Below are positions 51,591 to 59,982 of a stretch of DNA of 64,000 nt, piece by piece. Positions within the stretch are counted from its first letter, which is position 1. Every line of letters begins with the position of its first letter. The stretch is from DATBGO01 sp963695645 (GTDB lineage Bacteria > Actinomycetota > Actinomycetes > Streptosporangiales > Streptosporangiaceae): contig CAVOHC010000011.1 in NCBI GenBank assembly GCA_963695645.1, positions 1 through 64,000 on the forward strand, given 5' to 3'. The notes below the pieces were generated by a model. The model was not told the DNA's origin and did not search any database. It saw only the letters and a list, made by a program, of their open reading frames with translations. Both the position numbers and the translations under genes were made by a program.

Positions 51591-52196
51591 ATGACTGAGG
51601 TGACCGGGCCCGCAAGGCAAGCCGGGCTCCGGGAACGCAAGAAGGCCAAGACGCGTGCCGCCATCCGGGAGCACGCGCTCCGGCTCTTTCGCGAGCAGGG
51701 ATATCAGGCGACCACCGTCGAGCAGATCGCCGGGGCGGCCGAGATCTCCCCTGCCACGTTCTTCCGCTATTTCCCTACCAAGGAAGACGTCGTGCTGCAG
51801 GACGACGTCGATGTGCTCACCATGGCGGCCTTCGACGCTCAGCCCGCAGGCCTGAGCCCGATCGCGGCCGTGCGCGCGGCCGCCGCTGCCACCTTCGCGG
51901 GGCTGACGCCGGACGAGCTGGCCCGGTTTCGCGAGACCATCGAGATGACCCTGTCGGTGCCGGAGATCCGGGCCCGGGCAGTCGATGAATTCACCCGGTC
52001 GATCGATGTGCTGGCGGACGCACTGGCCAGGCGGACCGGAGTCGCCGCTGACAACTTCGCGGTGCGGAACCTAGCCGGCGCGATCATCGGCGTGATCATG
52101 GCGGCCGTGCTACCCGCAAAAGCGGACCCGGGCTCGGATTTCTTCGAGGCGATCGACGCGGCCCTCGCGCACCTGGAAGCAGGCCTCCCGCTCTAA
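51591..52196 (+). CDS. TetR-family regulator
   Basis: A 201-residue regulator. The start MTEVTGPARQAGLRERKKAK follows GGGAGGAG by about nine bases. The DNA-binding domain has TRAAIREHALRLFREQGYQA then TTVEQIAGAAEISPATFFRY and FPTKEDV. The C-terminal ligand domain is of the acyl-CoA/MftR-like size and has no clear signature. Its target is unknown; the nearest gene, a DUF4239 protein, is convergent rather than divergent. Confidence 0.93.
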   Translation: MTEVTGPARQAGLRERKKAKTRAAIREHALRLFREQGYQATTVEQIAGAAEISPATFFRYFPTKEDVVLQDDVDVLTMAAFDAQPAGLSPIAAVRAAAAATFAGLTPDELARFRETIEMTLSVPEIRARAVDEFTRSIDVLADALARRTGVAADNFAVRNLAGAIIGVIMAAVLPAKADPGSDFFEAIDAALAHLEAGLPL

Positions 52197-52247
52197 GCCA
52201 GCTGGAGCAGGATCGGTATGGTGCCGGAAGGCATGCGGAAAGCCCCA

Positions 52248-53093
52248 CTAGTGCGGCGCAGGAAGACCGCGGAGGAATCCCTCGAGCGCCCCGGGACCGA
52301 TCTGAGCGAAGCCCTCGACAATGAAGGGATTGCTGGCGAACGGGAACTGCATGTCACTGATCAGAAGCAACGACATCGTGATCACGACCGCGAGTCCCGC
52401 CACCATCCCGACATGCGCGGCCTTGTTCTCGAGCCCGAAGAACAGGCAGAAGCCGATTGTTATCACGCCGCCAGCGATGAGCGTGACCCAAAGTGGTTCC
52501 GGTATCGTATCGTTCATCTCCTGCAATCGGTCTTGCCGTGCCGCAGAAAGGCCGTTAACGCTGGCCACCGCCTGCTCGTACAGAACTTGCTGCTGGCCAG
52601 ACCGCGGCACGAATCCGAACACGTGGTCACGGATCTGCCCGAAGAGAGCTTGCGCTTCTTGGCTGCTCTGGCCCTCGCCCATCAGCGGCCATTCCTTGTC
52701 TATGACAATGTGCGCATATTCCAAGGTCAAGCCGTCTATAGCCGCGCCTTGGGGCAAAGGAAGACTGCGCGATATAAAGTAGACGTTGGCGAGCTGGTCG
52801 GCTTCGTTGAACGTCGTCTGGAGTGCGCTGGTATCGCTCTCCCACCCCACGATGACCACGAAAGCCAAGAGCACGGCGTACAGGACGGCGACCCCTGCGA
52901 AGATGTGCCCCGCGGCGTGGATGTGCGCCTGCCGCTTCCCGTATGGCCAGTACTTCTGAACGAGATGGACACTCAGGCCGACCGCGATGAGCACACCGAG
53001 GAGAATCGCGATGTCGGGAATCTCGAGATAAGGCAATGTGTGCCTGGCGAGCGCCAGGTGATCGTCGGGAATCGCGGTTCTGGGATAAGGCAT
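52248..53093 (-). CDS. DUF4239 (bestrophin-like) membrane protein
   Basis: A 281-residue membrane protein. Helices at about 28-46, 62-84 (HIFAGVAVLYAVLLAFVVIV), 205-222 and 230-250. Between the pairs is a large loop with NEADQLANVYFISRSLP and RLQEMNDTIPEPLWVTLIAG, the family's marks. DUF4239 proteins are bestrophin-like and could form ion channels, but function is unproven. GGAGG is found just upstream of the ATG on the minus strand. Confidence 0.85.
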   Translation of the reverse strand: MPYPRTAIPDDHLALARHTLPYLEIPDIAILLGVLIAVGLSVHLVQKYWPYGKRQAHIHAAGHIFAGVAVLYAVLLAFVVIVGWESDTSALQTTFNEADQLANVYFISRSLPLPQGAAIDGLTLEYAHIVIDKEWPLMGEGQSSQEAQALFGQIRDHVFGFVPRSGQQQVLYEQAVASVNGLSAARQDRLQEMNDTIPEPLWVTLIAGGVITIGFCLFFGLENKAAHVGMVAGLAVVITMSLLLISDMQFPFASNPFIVEGFAQIGPGALEGFLRGLPAPH

Positions 53094-53309
53094 TATGCCT
53101 CCCGGGATTGCGGACGACCGTGGCGGCCCGGGCTAGCCTTTGTAGCTAACTCTGGGTAGCATACCGAGGACGCTACGTGCACGAGGTCTTGCCACGGGGT
53201 AAGTCCCGCGGCCTTCACCAGGGCGCGGGACACCGAGTGGCTTGGCCCCCAAACCGGGAAGACGCAACGGCAGCCCGTGGCGGCGCGGCCGCCGCTGTCC
53301 AGGCCCGCG

Positions 53310-54104
53310 TCAGGATTGGAAGAACCCGGCCAGGACGGGAGCCAGCACTGCCGGGTCCATCTCATGTGTCTGGCCGTCCAGGCCGCGCAGGGTCGCGTGC
53401 GGCATCGCCTGGCTGAGCGCGCTTGCGGTGTCGGCCATGAACGAGAAGCCCGCTGCGCCGAACAGGACCAGCACCGGGACATCGACCTGGGCCGCCCGGC
53501 CGGCCGGTACCGAGCCGTCCGCGCCCAGGATGGCGGCGTGGTCGTAGGCCAGCGTCGGCGCGACGGCCGCAAGGCCCGTCCAGCCGGCCCCCCGGCGCAT
53601 GTCCTCGATCTGGCCAGCCGGAATCCCGACATGAGTCATGAACCTGGCCACCGCGTCGCCGTTGCGCCCGGCCGCCAGCAGGCTGGTCAGGTCGGCCAGG
53701 TACGCCCGCCACACCTGCCTGGCGCCTGGGTCGTCGTTGTAGGGGGCGTCGTACATGGTGAGCTTCCTGATGATTGTCCCGCCGAGGGCCAGGGCCGCTT
53801 CCAGGGCCAGGGCCGCGCCGGACGAATGACCGTACAGGTAAGCGGCGCCGCCGGCCGCGTCGGCCAGCGCCCGGATATCCGCGACCTCCCGCTCGACCGC
53901 GTAAGGCTGGGTGTCGCCGCTGTCTCCCCGGCCCCTGCGATCGTAGCTGTAGACCGTGAAATCGGCCGACAGGAGCTTGACGAGCTCGGGCTTGGAGCCG
54001 GATACCCGGGTGCACATAGCGCCGTCGACCAAGATCAGCGCCGGTCCTGTGCCGCTGGAGTCGTATGCGATGGCGGTGCCGTCATCGGACTGGACGGTTC
54101 TCAT
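53310..54104 (-). CDS. Alpha/beta hydrolase
   Basis: A 264-residue hydrolase. Oxyanion segment VDGAMC, YSYDRRGRGDSG and the nucleophile elbow GHSSG with Ser94; VPVLVLFGAAG probably precedes the acid and GQTHEMDP gives the His near 247. Substrate unknown. It is the third gene of an operon with an ArsR repressor and an SRPBCC protein, overlapping the latter by four bases. Confidence 0.92.
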   Translation of the reverse strand: MRTVQSDDGTAIAYDSSGTGPALILVDGAMCTRVSGSKPELVKLLSADFTVYSYDRRGRGDSGDTQPYAVEREVADIRALADAAGGAAYLYGHSSGAALALEAALALGGTIIRKLTMYDAPYNDDPGARQVWRAYLADLTSLLAAGRNGDAVARFMTHVGIPAGQIEDMRRGAGWTGLAAVAPTLAYDHAAILGADGSVPAGRAAQVDVPVLVLFGAAGFSFMADTASALSQAMPHATLRGLDGQTHEMDPAVLAPVLAGFFQS

Positions 54105-54559
54105 GCGTGTCTCCCTAGCTGAAGTTCCCTGAGGTAAGCAGCACAGCGGTCAAGCGAGGTCCGGAAGCCCGCCTGAGCCTCCGGGCTGCGGAACGAATCA
54201 GGCACGTTGGCCTGGCGGATATGAACCTCGGTACGGTCGTCACCGAGGTCGGAGAAGGTCGAGGTGGTCGTCATCCCGGTGGCCGGCTCGCTCCACACGA
54301 GCCGCTCCGGCTCCACGACTTCGAGATAGACCGCCCGGATCGGGTACTGACTGCCATCGGCGTCGTTGACCATGACGGCCTCGAAGACGCCCCCAGGACG
54401 CGCATCCACTCTGATCGACGCCAGCGGCGTGCTCACGCCTGCCGGTCCCCAGAAGTGGGTCAGGTGCGCTGGCTCGATCATGCACCGGAAGACCAGCTCA
54501 CGCGGGGCGTCGAAGACGCGGCGGTAGCTGAGCTCGCCGGCCTGTAGCTGGTCACTCAT
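54101..54559 (-). CDS. SRPBCC/AHSA1-type protein
   Basis: A 152-residue START-like lipid- or ligand-binding fold: YRRVFDAPRELVFRCMIEPA, LTHFWGP, DARPGGVFEAVM, PERLVWSEP and the final helix AQAGFRTSLDRCAAYL. Actinobacterial ArsR-SRPBCC pairs are common. The protein may bind the signal or substrate of the operon. It overlaps both neighbours by four bases. Confidence 0.92.
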   Translation of the reverse strand: MSDQLQAGELSYRRVFDAPRELVFRCMIEPAHLTHFWGPAGVSTPLASIRVDARPGGVFEAVMVNDADGSQYPIRAVYLEVVEPERLVWSEPATGMTTTSTFSDLGDDRTEVHIRQANVPDSFRSPEAQAGFRTSLDRCAAYLRELQLGRHA

Positions 54560-54933
54560 GGAGCTGCCCTCCTGCTCCCGGAAGCCCCTGCGCCCGGTAG
54601 CGATCCTCGCTGGATATCACGCAGATGTTCGTCGAGTTTGTCGAAGCGCTCCGTCCAGATCCGCCGGTGCTCCTCGATCCAGCTCACCGCCGCGTCGAGC
54701 TGGCCGCGTTCCAGATGGCACGGACGGAACTGAGCGCGCCGGGTCCGTGAGATGAGACCGCATTGCTCGAGCACCTTGAGGTGCTTGGAGATTGCCGGCA
54801 GGGTCATGTCGAATGGGGCGGCCAGGTCGTTGACCGTGGCGTCCCCGCTCGCCAGGCGAACCACGATCGCCCGGCGGGTCGGGTCAGCCAGAGCGGTGAA
54901 GGTGGCGTCAAGCTCGTCAGCTGCCACCGTCAT
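54556..54933 (-). CDS. ArsR-family repressor
   Basis: A 125-residue winged-helix repressor: FTALADPTRRAIVVRLASGD, then LAAPFDMTLPAISKHLKVLE (recognition helix) and GLISRTRRAQFRPCHLE (wing). There is no metal-binding CxC motif, so it belongs to the non-metal subgroup that accompanies SRPBCC proteins. It is the first gene of a three-gene operon; the TTAAC/GTTAA dyad 53 bases upstream is its likely operator. Confidence 0.94.
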   Translation of the reverse strand: MTVAADELDATFTALADPTRRAIVVRLASGDATVNDLAAPFDMTLPAISKHLKVLEQCGLISRTRRAQFRPCHLERGQLDAAVSWIEEHRRIWTERFDKLDEHLRDIQRGSLPGAGASGSRRAAP

Positions 54934-54986
54934 ATCGACCTCCAGGATCAGCGAGCCACGGAGCGGAACGTTCTAACGCACCTTAC

Positions 54987-55002
54987 TTAACCGCACAGTT
55001 AA
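54987..55002. promoter_or_regulatory. Candidate ArsR operator
   Basis: TTAAC (54987-54991) and GTTAA (54998-55002) form a dyad around six bases within an AT-rich patch upstream of the ArsR gene; TTAATTAA at 55015-55022 (close by) extends the AT-rich region and may overlap the promoter. Confidence 0.5.
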
Positions 55003-55060
55003 TTAGCTGTCAAGTTAATTAAGCGGAAGCTCGGCCCGGCTTCGCGGAGACACCGCCTTC

Positions 55061-55196
55061 GCGGTGCGAGCGCCTTCCGCGTGCGAGCGCCTTCCCGCGT
55101 GCGAGCGCCTTCGCGTGCGAGCGCCTTCGCGTGCGAGCGCCTTCGCGTGCGAGCGCCTTCGCGTGCGAGCGCCTTCGCGGTGCGAGCGCGTTCTCG
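55061..55196. repeat. 16-bp tandem satellite between ArsR and pirin genes
   Basis: Eight units of GCGTGCGAGCGCCTTC, the outer ones with one or two extra bases. The unit is 16 bases, not a multiple of three, so it cannot encode a regular protein repeat, unlike the other arrays in the window. It lies between divergent promoters. Confidence 0.9.
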
Positions 55197-55216
55197 ATGA
55201 TCGAGCGCGTGTTGGC

Positions 55217-55282
55217 TTGTACCGGATTATGTGTGATCCGATACACCTTATGAGCGATATGTCCCCACGAAGTCCGGTACAA
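55217..55282. promoter_or_regulatory. Separated 10-base dyad upstream of pirin
   Basis: TTGTACCGGA at 55217-55226 and its exact complement at 55273-55282 flank 46 bases of unusually AT-rich sequence containing a weak GTGTGATCCGATACAC dyad. The pirin ATG is 110 bases further on. This could be a pair of operator half-sites or the ends of a small excised element. Confidence 0.4.
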
Positions 55283-55392
55283 AGTCGTGGTGATCTCGGT
55301 CTGGGCGCCGCGCCTTGGCGGCGGCCCCGGGCTCAGGAATGTTGCGTGTTCAATTATTGTTGTGCCCTGCAGCACTCACCGAGGAGGAAGCG

Positions 55393-56391
55393 ATGCCAGC
55401 GGTCACCGTAGATGATGTTCTGGTCCTGCCCAGGATTGCCGAGCCAGACCGGGCGACCGCGCCGGACCGACCCGTCCTGAGCGTGACCACAGCGCCGTCT
55501 GCATACGAAGGCGAGGGCTTCCCGGTTCGCCGCGCATTCGCGGGAGTGGACCTGCGGGCGCTTGACCCGTTCATCCACATGGACCAGATGGGCGAGGTCA
55601 ATTACGCGCCGGGTGAGCCCAAGGGAACCGCATGGCACCCGCATCGTGGTTTCGAGACTGTCACCTACATGATCGACGGGACCTTCAGGCATCAGGACTC
55701 CAACGGCGGCGGTGGCCTGATCACCAATGGTGACACCCAGTGGATGACAGCAGGCGGCGGCATCCTGCACATCGAGGAGCCCCCCGAGCAGCTGGTCATG
55801 ACGGGCGGGCTGTTCCATGGCTTCCAGCTGTGGGTGAATCTGCCCGGGACGCTGAAGATGGCCCCGCCGCGCTATCAGGACATCCGGGCTGGCCAGGTCG
55901 CGCTGCTGAGCTCGCCGGACGGCGGAGCGCTGGTGCGCGTCATCGCCGGCGAGGTTGCCGGGCACCAGGGCCCTGGCGTGACCCACACCCCGATCACCTT
56001 GCTGCACGCGACCCTGCAGCCGGGGGCCCAGCTTCGGCTGCCCTGGCGGCCGGACTTCAACGCGCTCGGGTATGTCCTGGCCGGTTCCGGCACAGCAGGG
56101 ACAGCGCGGCGGCCGGTACGGACCGGCCAGCTGGCTGTCTTCGGCGCCGGCGAGGTGATCACCTTCGATGCCAGCGACCGCGCCGAGGGCCCGAGCCAGG
56201 GCCTGGACATTCTTGTCCTGGGCGGTCAGCCGATCAGGGAGCCGGTCGCTGCCTACGGGCCGTTCGTGATGAACACCAGGGACGAGCTAGTGCAGGCGTT
56301 CGAGGACTATCAGGCGGGCAGGCTCGGCTCGATCCCGGCCCAGCCCCGCGTGCTACCCGCCGAGCCGCGCCCCGGTCACGACGTTCTCTGA
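55393..56391 (+). CDS. Pirin-family bicupin
   Basis: A 332-residue pirin. ATG 55393 follows GAGGAGGAAG. The N-terminal cupin carries HPHRGFETVTYMIDGTFRHQ with metal His residues and MTAGGGILHIEEP with the further His and Glu. Pirins bind iron and include quercetinases and redox-sensing regulators; which applies is unknown. The upstream AT-rich dyad and the 16-base satellite set it apart from neighbours. It is convergent with the helicase gene, 38 bases away. Confidence 0.93.
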   Translation: MPAVTVDDVLVLPRIAEPDRATAPDRPVLSVTTAPSAYEGEGFPVRRAFAGVDLRALDPFIHMDQMGEVNYAPGEPKGTAWHPHRGFETVTYMIDGTFRHQDSNGGGGLITNGDTQWMTAGGGILHIEEPPEQLVMTGGLFHGFQLWVNLPGTLKMAPPRYQDIRAGQVALLSSPDGGALVRVIAGEVAGHQGPGVTHTPITLLHATLQPGAQLRLPWRPDFNALGYVLAGSGTAGTARRPVRTGQLAVFGAGEVITFDASDRAEGPSQGLDILVLGGQPIREPVAAYGPFVMNTRDELVQAFEDYQAGRLGSIPAQPRVLPAEPRPGHDVL

Positions 56392-56429
56392 CATTCGCGA
56401 CCTACGGTATCTAGCCGGCACCTTCGAGG

Positions 56430-58907
56430 TCAGCCTGCCAGCCGCCGCAGCGCGCCGCACACGACCTCTGGATCGGTCGTGGTCCAGAACGGCGGCAGCG
56501 AGGCCCGCAGGAAGCCGCCGTACCGCGCAGTGACCAGGCGCGGGTCGAGGATCGCCACCACTCCCCTGTCACTCATCGTGCGCAGCAGCCTGCCAGCTCC
56601 CTGAGCCAGCAGCAGCGCAGCCTGGGCCGCGGCTACTTCCATGAACCCGTTGCCGCCGCGGGCTGCGACGGCGCGCTGCCTGGCCGATGCCAGCGGGTCA
56701 TCGGGACGGGGAAACGGAATCCTGTCGATCACCACGAGCTGCAGCGCGCGGCCGGGCACGTCCACGCCCTGCCACAGCGAGAGCGTCCCGAACAGGCAGC
56801 TTGCCTCGTCGGCGGCGAACCGGCTGACGAGCTGCGCGGTTGGGTCATCGCCCTGGCACAGCAGCGGGTGATCGATGCGGCCGCGAAGCTCCTCGGCTGC
56901 CTGCCGGGCCGCGCGCATAGAAGAGAAGAGCCCGAGCGTGCGGCCGCCGGCGGCGGTGATCAGCTCGCGTAGCTCGTCCAGGTAGGACTCGGCCAGCCCG
57001 TCGCGGCCAGGTGGCGGCAGGCGCCGCGCTACGTACAGGATGCCGCTGCGCGGATGGTCGAACGGCGAGCCGACATCCAGTCCGGACCAGCCCAGCGAAT
57101 GCTGATCGGCGGCCGCCTGCTGGCTGGCCACGGACGCAGACACCAGCCCCGCAGGCTGACTAGGTACCGCCGGGTGGGCGGGTACGGCTGGGTGGGCGGG
57201 TACGGCCGGGTGGGCGGGTACCGCCGGGTGGGCGGGTACCGCCGGGTGGGCGGGTACCGCCGGGTGGGCGGCTACCGAAGGCTGAGCGGGCGATGCTCCC
57301 GCTCCTGACCGCGGCAGGCCCCACTGCCGGGCCAGCGGCTCGAAAGACCCACCGAGCGCCAAGGTCGCCGAGGTCAGCACGACCGTGCGCTGGCCGAACA
57401 GGCGCTCCGCCAGCAGGCCACCCACCTGGAGCGGCGCCACCCGCAGGGTCGGCGGCCTGGACGTCTCCTCCGCCAGTGGCCGGTCCATCCACACCACGTC
57501 CGGCCGCGCGGCGATGTCCCCGCCGAACGCGCCGAGGATCCGGTCGGCAGCACCCTGCAGCTCGTCGAGCGCGGCGAGGGCAGACCGGCGCGCGGCCATC
57601 CGTTCTGGCTCTTCTTCGGTGCTCCTTGCACTTCCGCGAAAGTCGGCGGCGCAGGCCCCGGCCGCGTCGCGGACGGATTCCAGGGACGTCGCGAGAGCCT
57701 CGGCCAGCACGTCGAGGCGCCCGCCGCCTATCTCGGCCAGGACCATCCCGATATCCTCGCCTGCCTCCTTCAGCCTGGTCACCAGCTTGTCCTCGATCAT
57801 GCGGCCGCACCGGCGGGCGGCGGTCTCAGCCGCTGCTGCCGACAGCTCGGCGGAGGCGACAGACGTAACCCGGTCGACCAGGTCATGGGCCTCGTCGATG
57901 ATCACTACGTCGTGCTCGGGCAAGACGATGAAGTTCTCGAGCGCGTCGATCGCCAGCAGCGCGTGGTTGGTGACCACGATGTCCGCCCGGCCTGCTTCCT
58001 CGCGCGCCTGCTCGGCGAAGCACTGGGTGCCGAACGGGCAGCGCTGGGCCCCGACACATTCCCTGGCGGTAACCGCTACCTGCCGCCAGGCCTGCTCGGT
58101 CACGCCAGGCACGAGCTCGTCGCGGTCGCCGGTCTTCGTCGTTTCCGCCCACGTGTGCAGCCGCGTCACCTGCTTTCCCACCGCGGAGACCGTGCGGGGG
58201 TCGAAAAGCGCGTCTTGCGGCTCGTCCTGGGCGCCCATGCGCAGCCGCTGCAGGCATAGGTAGTTGCGCCGGCCCTTGAGGATCGCGAACACCGGCGCCC
58301 GGCCGAGAACGGGCGTAAGCGCCTTGGCGAGGCGCGGCAGGTCGCGGTCGATGAGCTGGCGCTGCAAGGCGATCGTCGCGGTCGAGACGACGACCGTCGC
58401 GTGCTGCGTGACAGCGTGCCCTACCGCGGGGACGAGATAGGCCAGCGATTTTCCGGTTCCGGTTCCAGCTTGGACCGCCAGGTGCTCGCCCGTCTCGATC
58501 GCGCGGTTCACTGCCTCGGTCATCGTGACCTGGCCGGGCCGCTCGGCTCCTCCGATGCCGGAGACCGCGGTCGCGAGCAGTGCGGCGACGCCGGCCACGC
58601 CCTGCTCGCCAGCCACGCGCTGCTTGGCGCGCACCCGCTGATCGCCAGCCTCGCGCTGGTCAGCATGCACGGGCTGGTCGCCGTCCTTGCGCCGCTCGGC
58701 AGCCACGGGCTGCTCGCCAGCCGTGCGCTGGTCAGCAGTAACGGGCTGGTCGCCAGCCTTGCGCCGATCAGCAGGCACGTCCTGGTTGGGCCGCCCGCCC
58801 GCGTGCTCGCGCACTGCCGCGCCTGCCGGGCTGCGGGCATCGTCTGCGGTGCGCTTGCGCGCCGGGCCAGAGGGCACGTCAAAGAACGCTATCGCGCCTG
58901 GCACCAC
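56430..58907 (-). CDS. dinG: DinG/XPD-like ATP-dependent DNA helicase
   Basis: An 825-residue superfamily 2 helicase. Walker A AGTGTGKS at 147-154, DEAH box in VVIIDEAHD, and a likely iron-sulfur cluster from YLCLQRL plus ECVGAQRCPFGTQCF. C-terminal motifs are SLWQGVDVPG and the arginine-finger region AQGAGRLLRTMSDRG. It resolves DNA or R-loop structures in repair. Two low-complexity inserts stand out: residues 44-102 (DQRTAGEQPVAAERRKDGDQ type, about 36-base units) and a PAVPAH array after the central region. The true start may be nearer the helicase core. Confidence 0.93.
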   Translation of the reverse strand: MVPGAIAFFDVPSGPARKRTADDARSPAGAAVREHAGGRPNQDVPADRRKAGDQPVTADQRTAGEQPVAAERRKDGDQPVHADQREAGDQRVRAKQRVAGEQGVAGVAALLATAVSGIGGAERPGQVTMTEAVNRAIETGEHLAVQAGTGTGKSLAYLVPAVGHAVTQHATVVVSTATIALQRQLIDRDLPRLAKALTPVLGRAPVFAILKGRRNYLCLQRLRMGAQDEPQDALFDPRTVSAVGKQVTRLHTWAETTKTGDRDELVPGVTEQAWRQVAVTARECVGAQRCPFGTQCFAEQAREEAGRADIVVTNHALLAIDALENFIVLPEHDVVIIDEAHDLVDRVTSVASAELSAAAAETAARRCGRMIEDKLVTRLKEAGEDIGMVLAEIGGGRLDVLAEALATSLESVRDAAGACAADFRGSARSTEEEPERMAARRSALAALDELQGAADRILGAFGGDIAARPDVVWMDRPLAEETSRPPTLRVAPLQVGGLLAERLFGQRTVVLTSATLALGGSFEPLARQWGLPRSGAGASPAQPSVAAHPAVPAHPAVPAHPAVPAHPAVPAHPAVPAHPAVPSQPAGLVSASVASQQAAADQHSLGWSGLDVGSPFDHPRSGILYVARRLPPPGRDGLAESYLDELRELITAAGGRTLGLFSSMRAARQAAEELRGRIDHPLLCQGDDPTAQLVSRFAADEASCLFGTLSLWQGVDVPGRALQLVVIDRIPFPRPDDPLASARQRAVAARGGNGFMEVAAAQAALLLAQGAGRLLRTMSDRGVVAILDPRLVTARYGGFLRASLPPFWTTTDPEVVCGALRRLAG
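57166..57275. repeat. 18-bp minisatellite inside the helicase gene
   Basis: About six units of GCCGGGTGGGCGGGTACC (plus strand) encode the PAVPAH hexapeptide array in the minus-strand helicase. It lies just after the SATLALGGSFEPLARQWGLP block, in a loop between helicase motifs. Confidence 0.88.
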
Positions 58908-59184
58908 AATGGCGGCCGGCGAAGTACAAGCGTCATATCCGGAAGGGCTGCGCGGCCTCTAGCTGACGATGTCGACAGGGCTCCCTGGCGGGACGTCGCG
59001 CAGCCTTAGCAGGTCCGGTTCATGGGAGCCGGATGCAGCCGTGGCAGATATGCGCGCCAGTAGTGCCGATCTCTTTGTCGCTGCGGAGCGGCCCGTGGAT
59101 GCCGATCACGGCATCGCCCGAGCCCTGCCAGCTGCTGCTGGCGTCTGAGTGGGCCGAGAAACCATGATGAAGGCGCGTGCCGAG

Positions 59185-59982
59185 TCACCTGGCGCGCCGC
59201 CGGAAGAGTACGCCGGAGAGCGCGACCGACGCAGCCAGGATGCCGCCGCACCACGCCAGCGCGATCCACGGGCTGGCACCGATTGGCATTCCCATCAGCA
59301 GCCCGCGGATGGATTCGATGACCGGAGTCGCCGGCTGGTGATGCGCGAAGCCGCGCATCCAGGCGGGCATCGTCGCGATCGGGACGAAGGCGCTGCTCGC
59401 GTACGGCAGGAACATCAGCAGGAAGGTGAACCCGTTGGCCGCCTCGGGGGAACCCGCCACCAGGCCGATCGCGGCGGACAGCCAGGAGAAGGCCAGGATG
59501 AACGCCAGCATGATGCCCGCGGCGGCCAGCCAGCCCAGCGGTCCGGCGTCCGGCCGGAACCCGATAAGCAGCCCGACGCCGAGCACCAGGATGGTCGAGA
59601 CGGCGTTCCGCACTATGCTGGCCGCCACGTGCCCGGACAGGACCGCGGCTCCGCCGATGTCCATCGACCGGAACCGGTCGAAGATGCCGCCGGTCATGTC
59701 CTCGCTGACCTGTACGGCCGTCAGCGCCGCCCCGAACCCGGCGCACAGTACGAGGACGCCGGGGACGACGTAGTCGTGGTAAGCGGTACCGGTGTGGATC
59801 GCGCCCCCGAAGAGGTAGACGAACATCAGCATCAACAAGACCGGCAGCAGCAGCGAGGTGAGCAGCGCATCGAGCTTCCGCCTGCTCAGGCGCAGCGACC
59901 GGCCGGCCATGATCTGCCACTCGGCCGCCGCCGGCCTGCTGGTCAGGCCCGTGGCAGCGCCGGGTGAGGTGAGTTCAGACAT
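59185..59982 (-). CDS. ABC-2 type drug-exporter permease
   Basis: A 265-residue DrrB-type permease starting MSELTSPGAAT at 59982. Six helices are predicted, the first at about 38-58 (LLTSLLLPVLLMLMFVYLFG). SEDMTGGIFDRFRSMDI is the cytosolic coupling helix of DrrB-like permeases, and PATPVIESIRGLLMG precedes the last helix. It works with the ATPase encoded just upstream, overlapping by eight bases. Confidence 0.93.
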   Translation of the reverse strand: MSELTSPGAATGLTSRPAAAEWQIMAGRSLRLSRRKLDALLTSLLLPVLLMLMFVYLFGGAIHTGTAYHDYVVPGVLVLCAGFGAALTAVQVSEDMTGGIFDRFRSMDIGGAAVLSGHVAASIVRNAVSTILVLGVGLLIGFRPDAGPLGWLAAAGIMLAFILAFSWLSAAIGLVAGSPEAANGFTFLLMFLPYASSAFVPIATMPAWMRGFAHHQPATPVIESIRGLLMGMPIGASPWIALAWCGGILAASVALSGVLFRRRAR

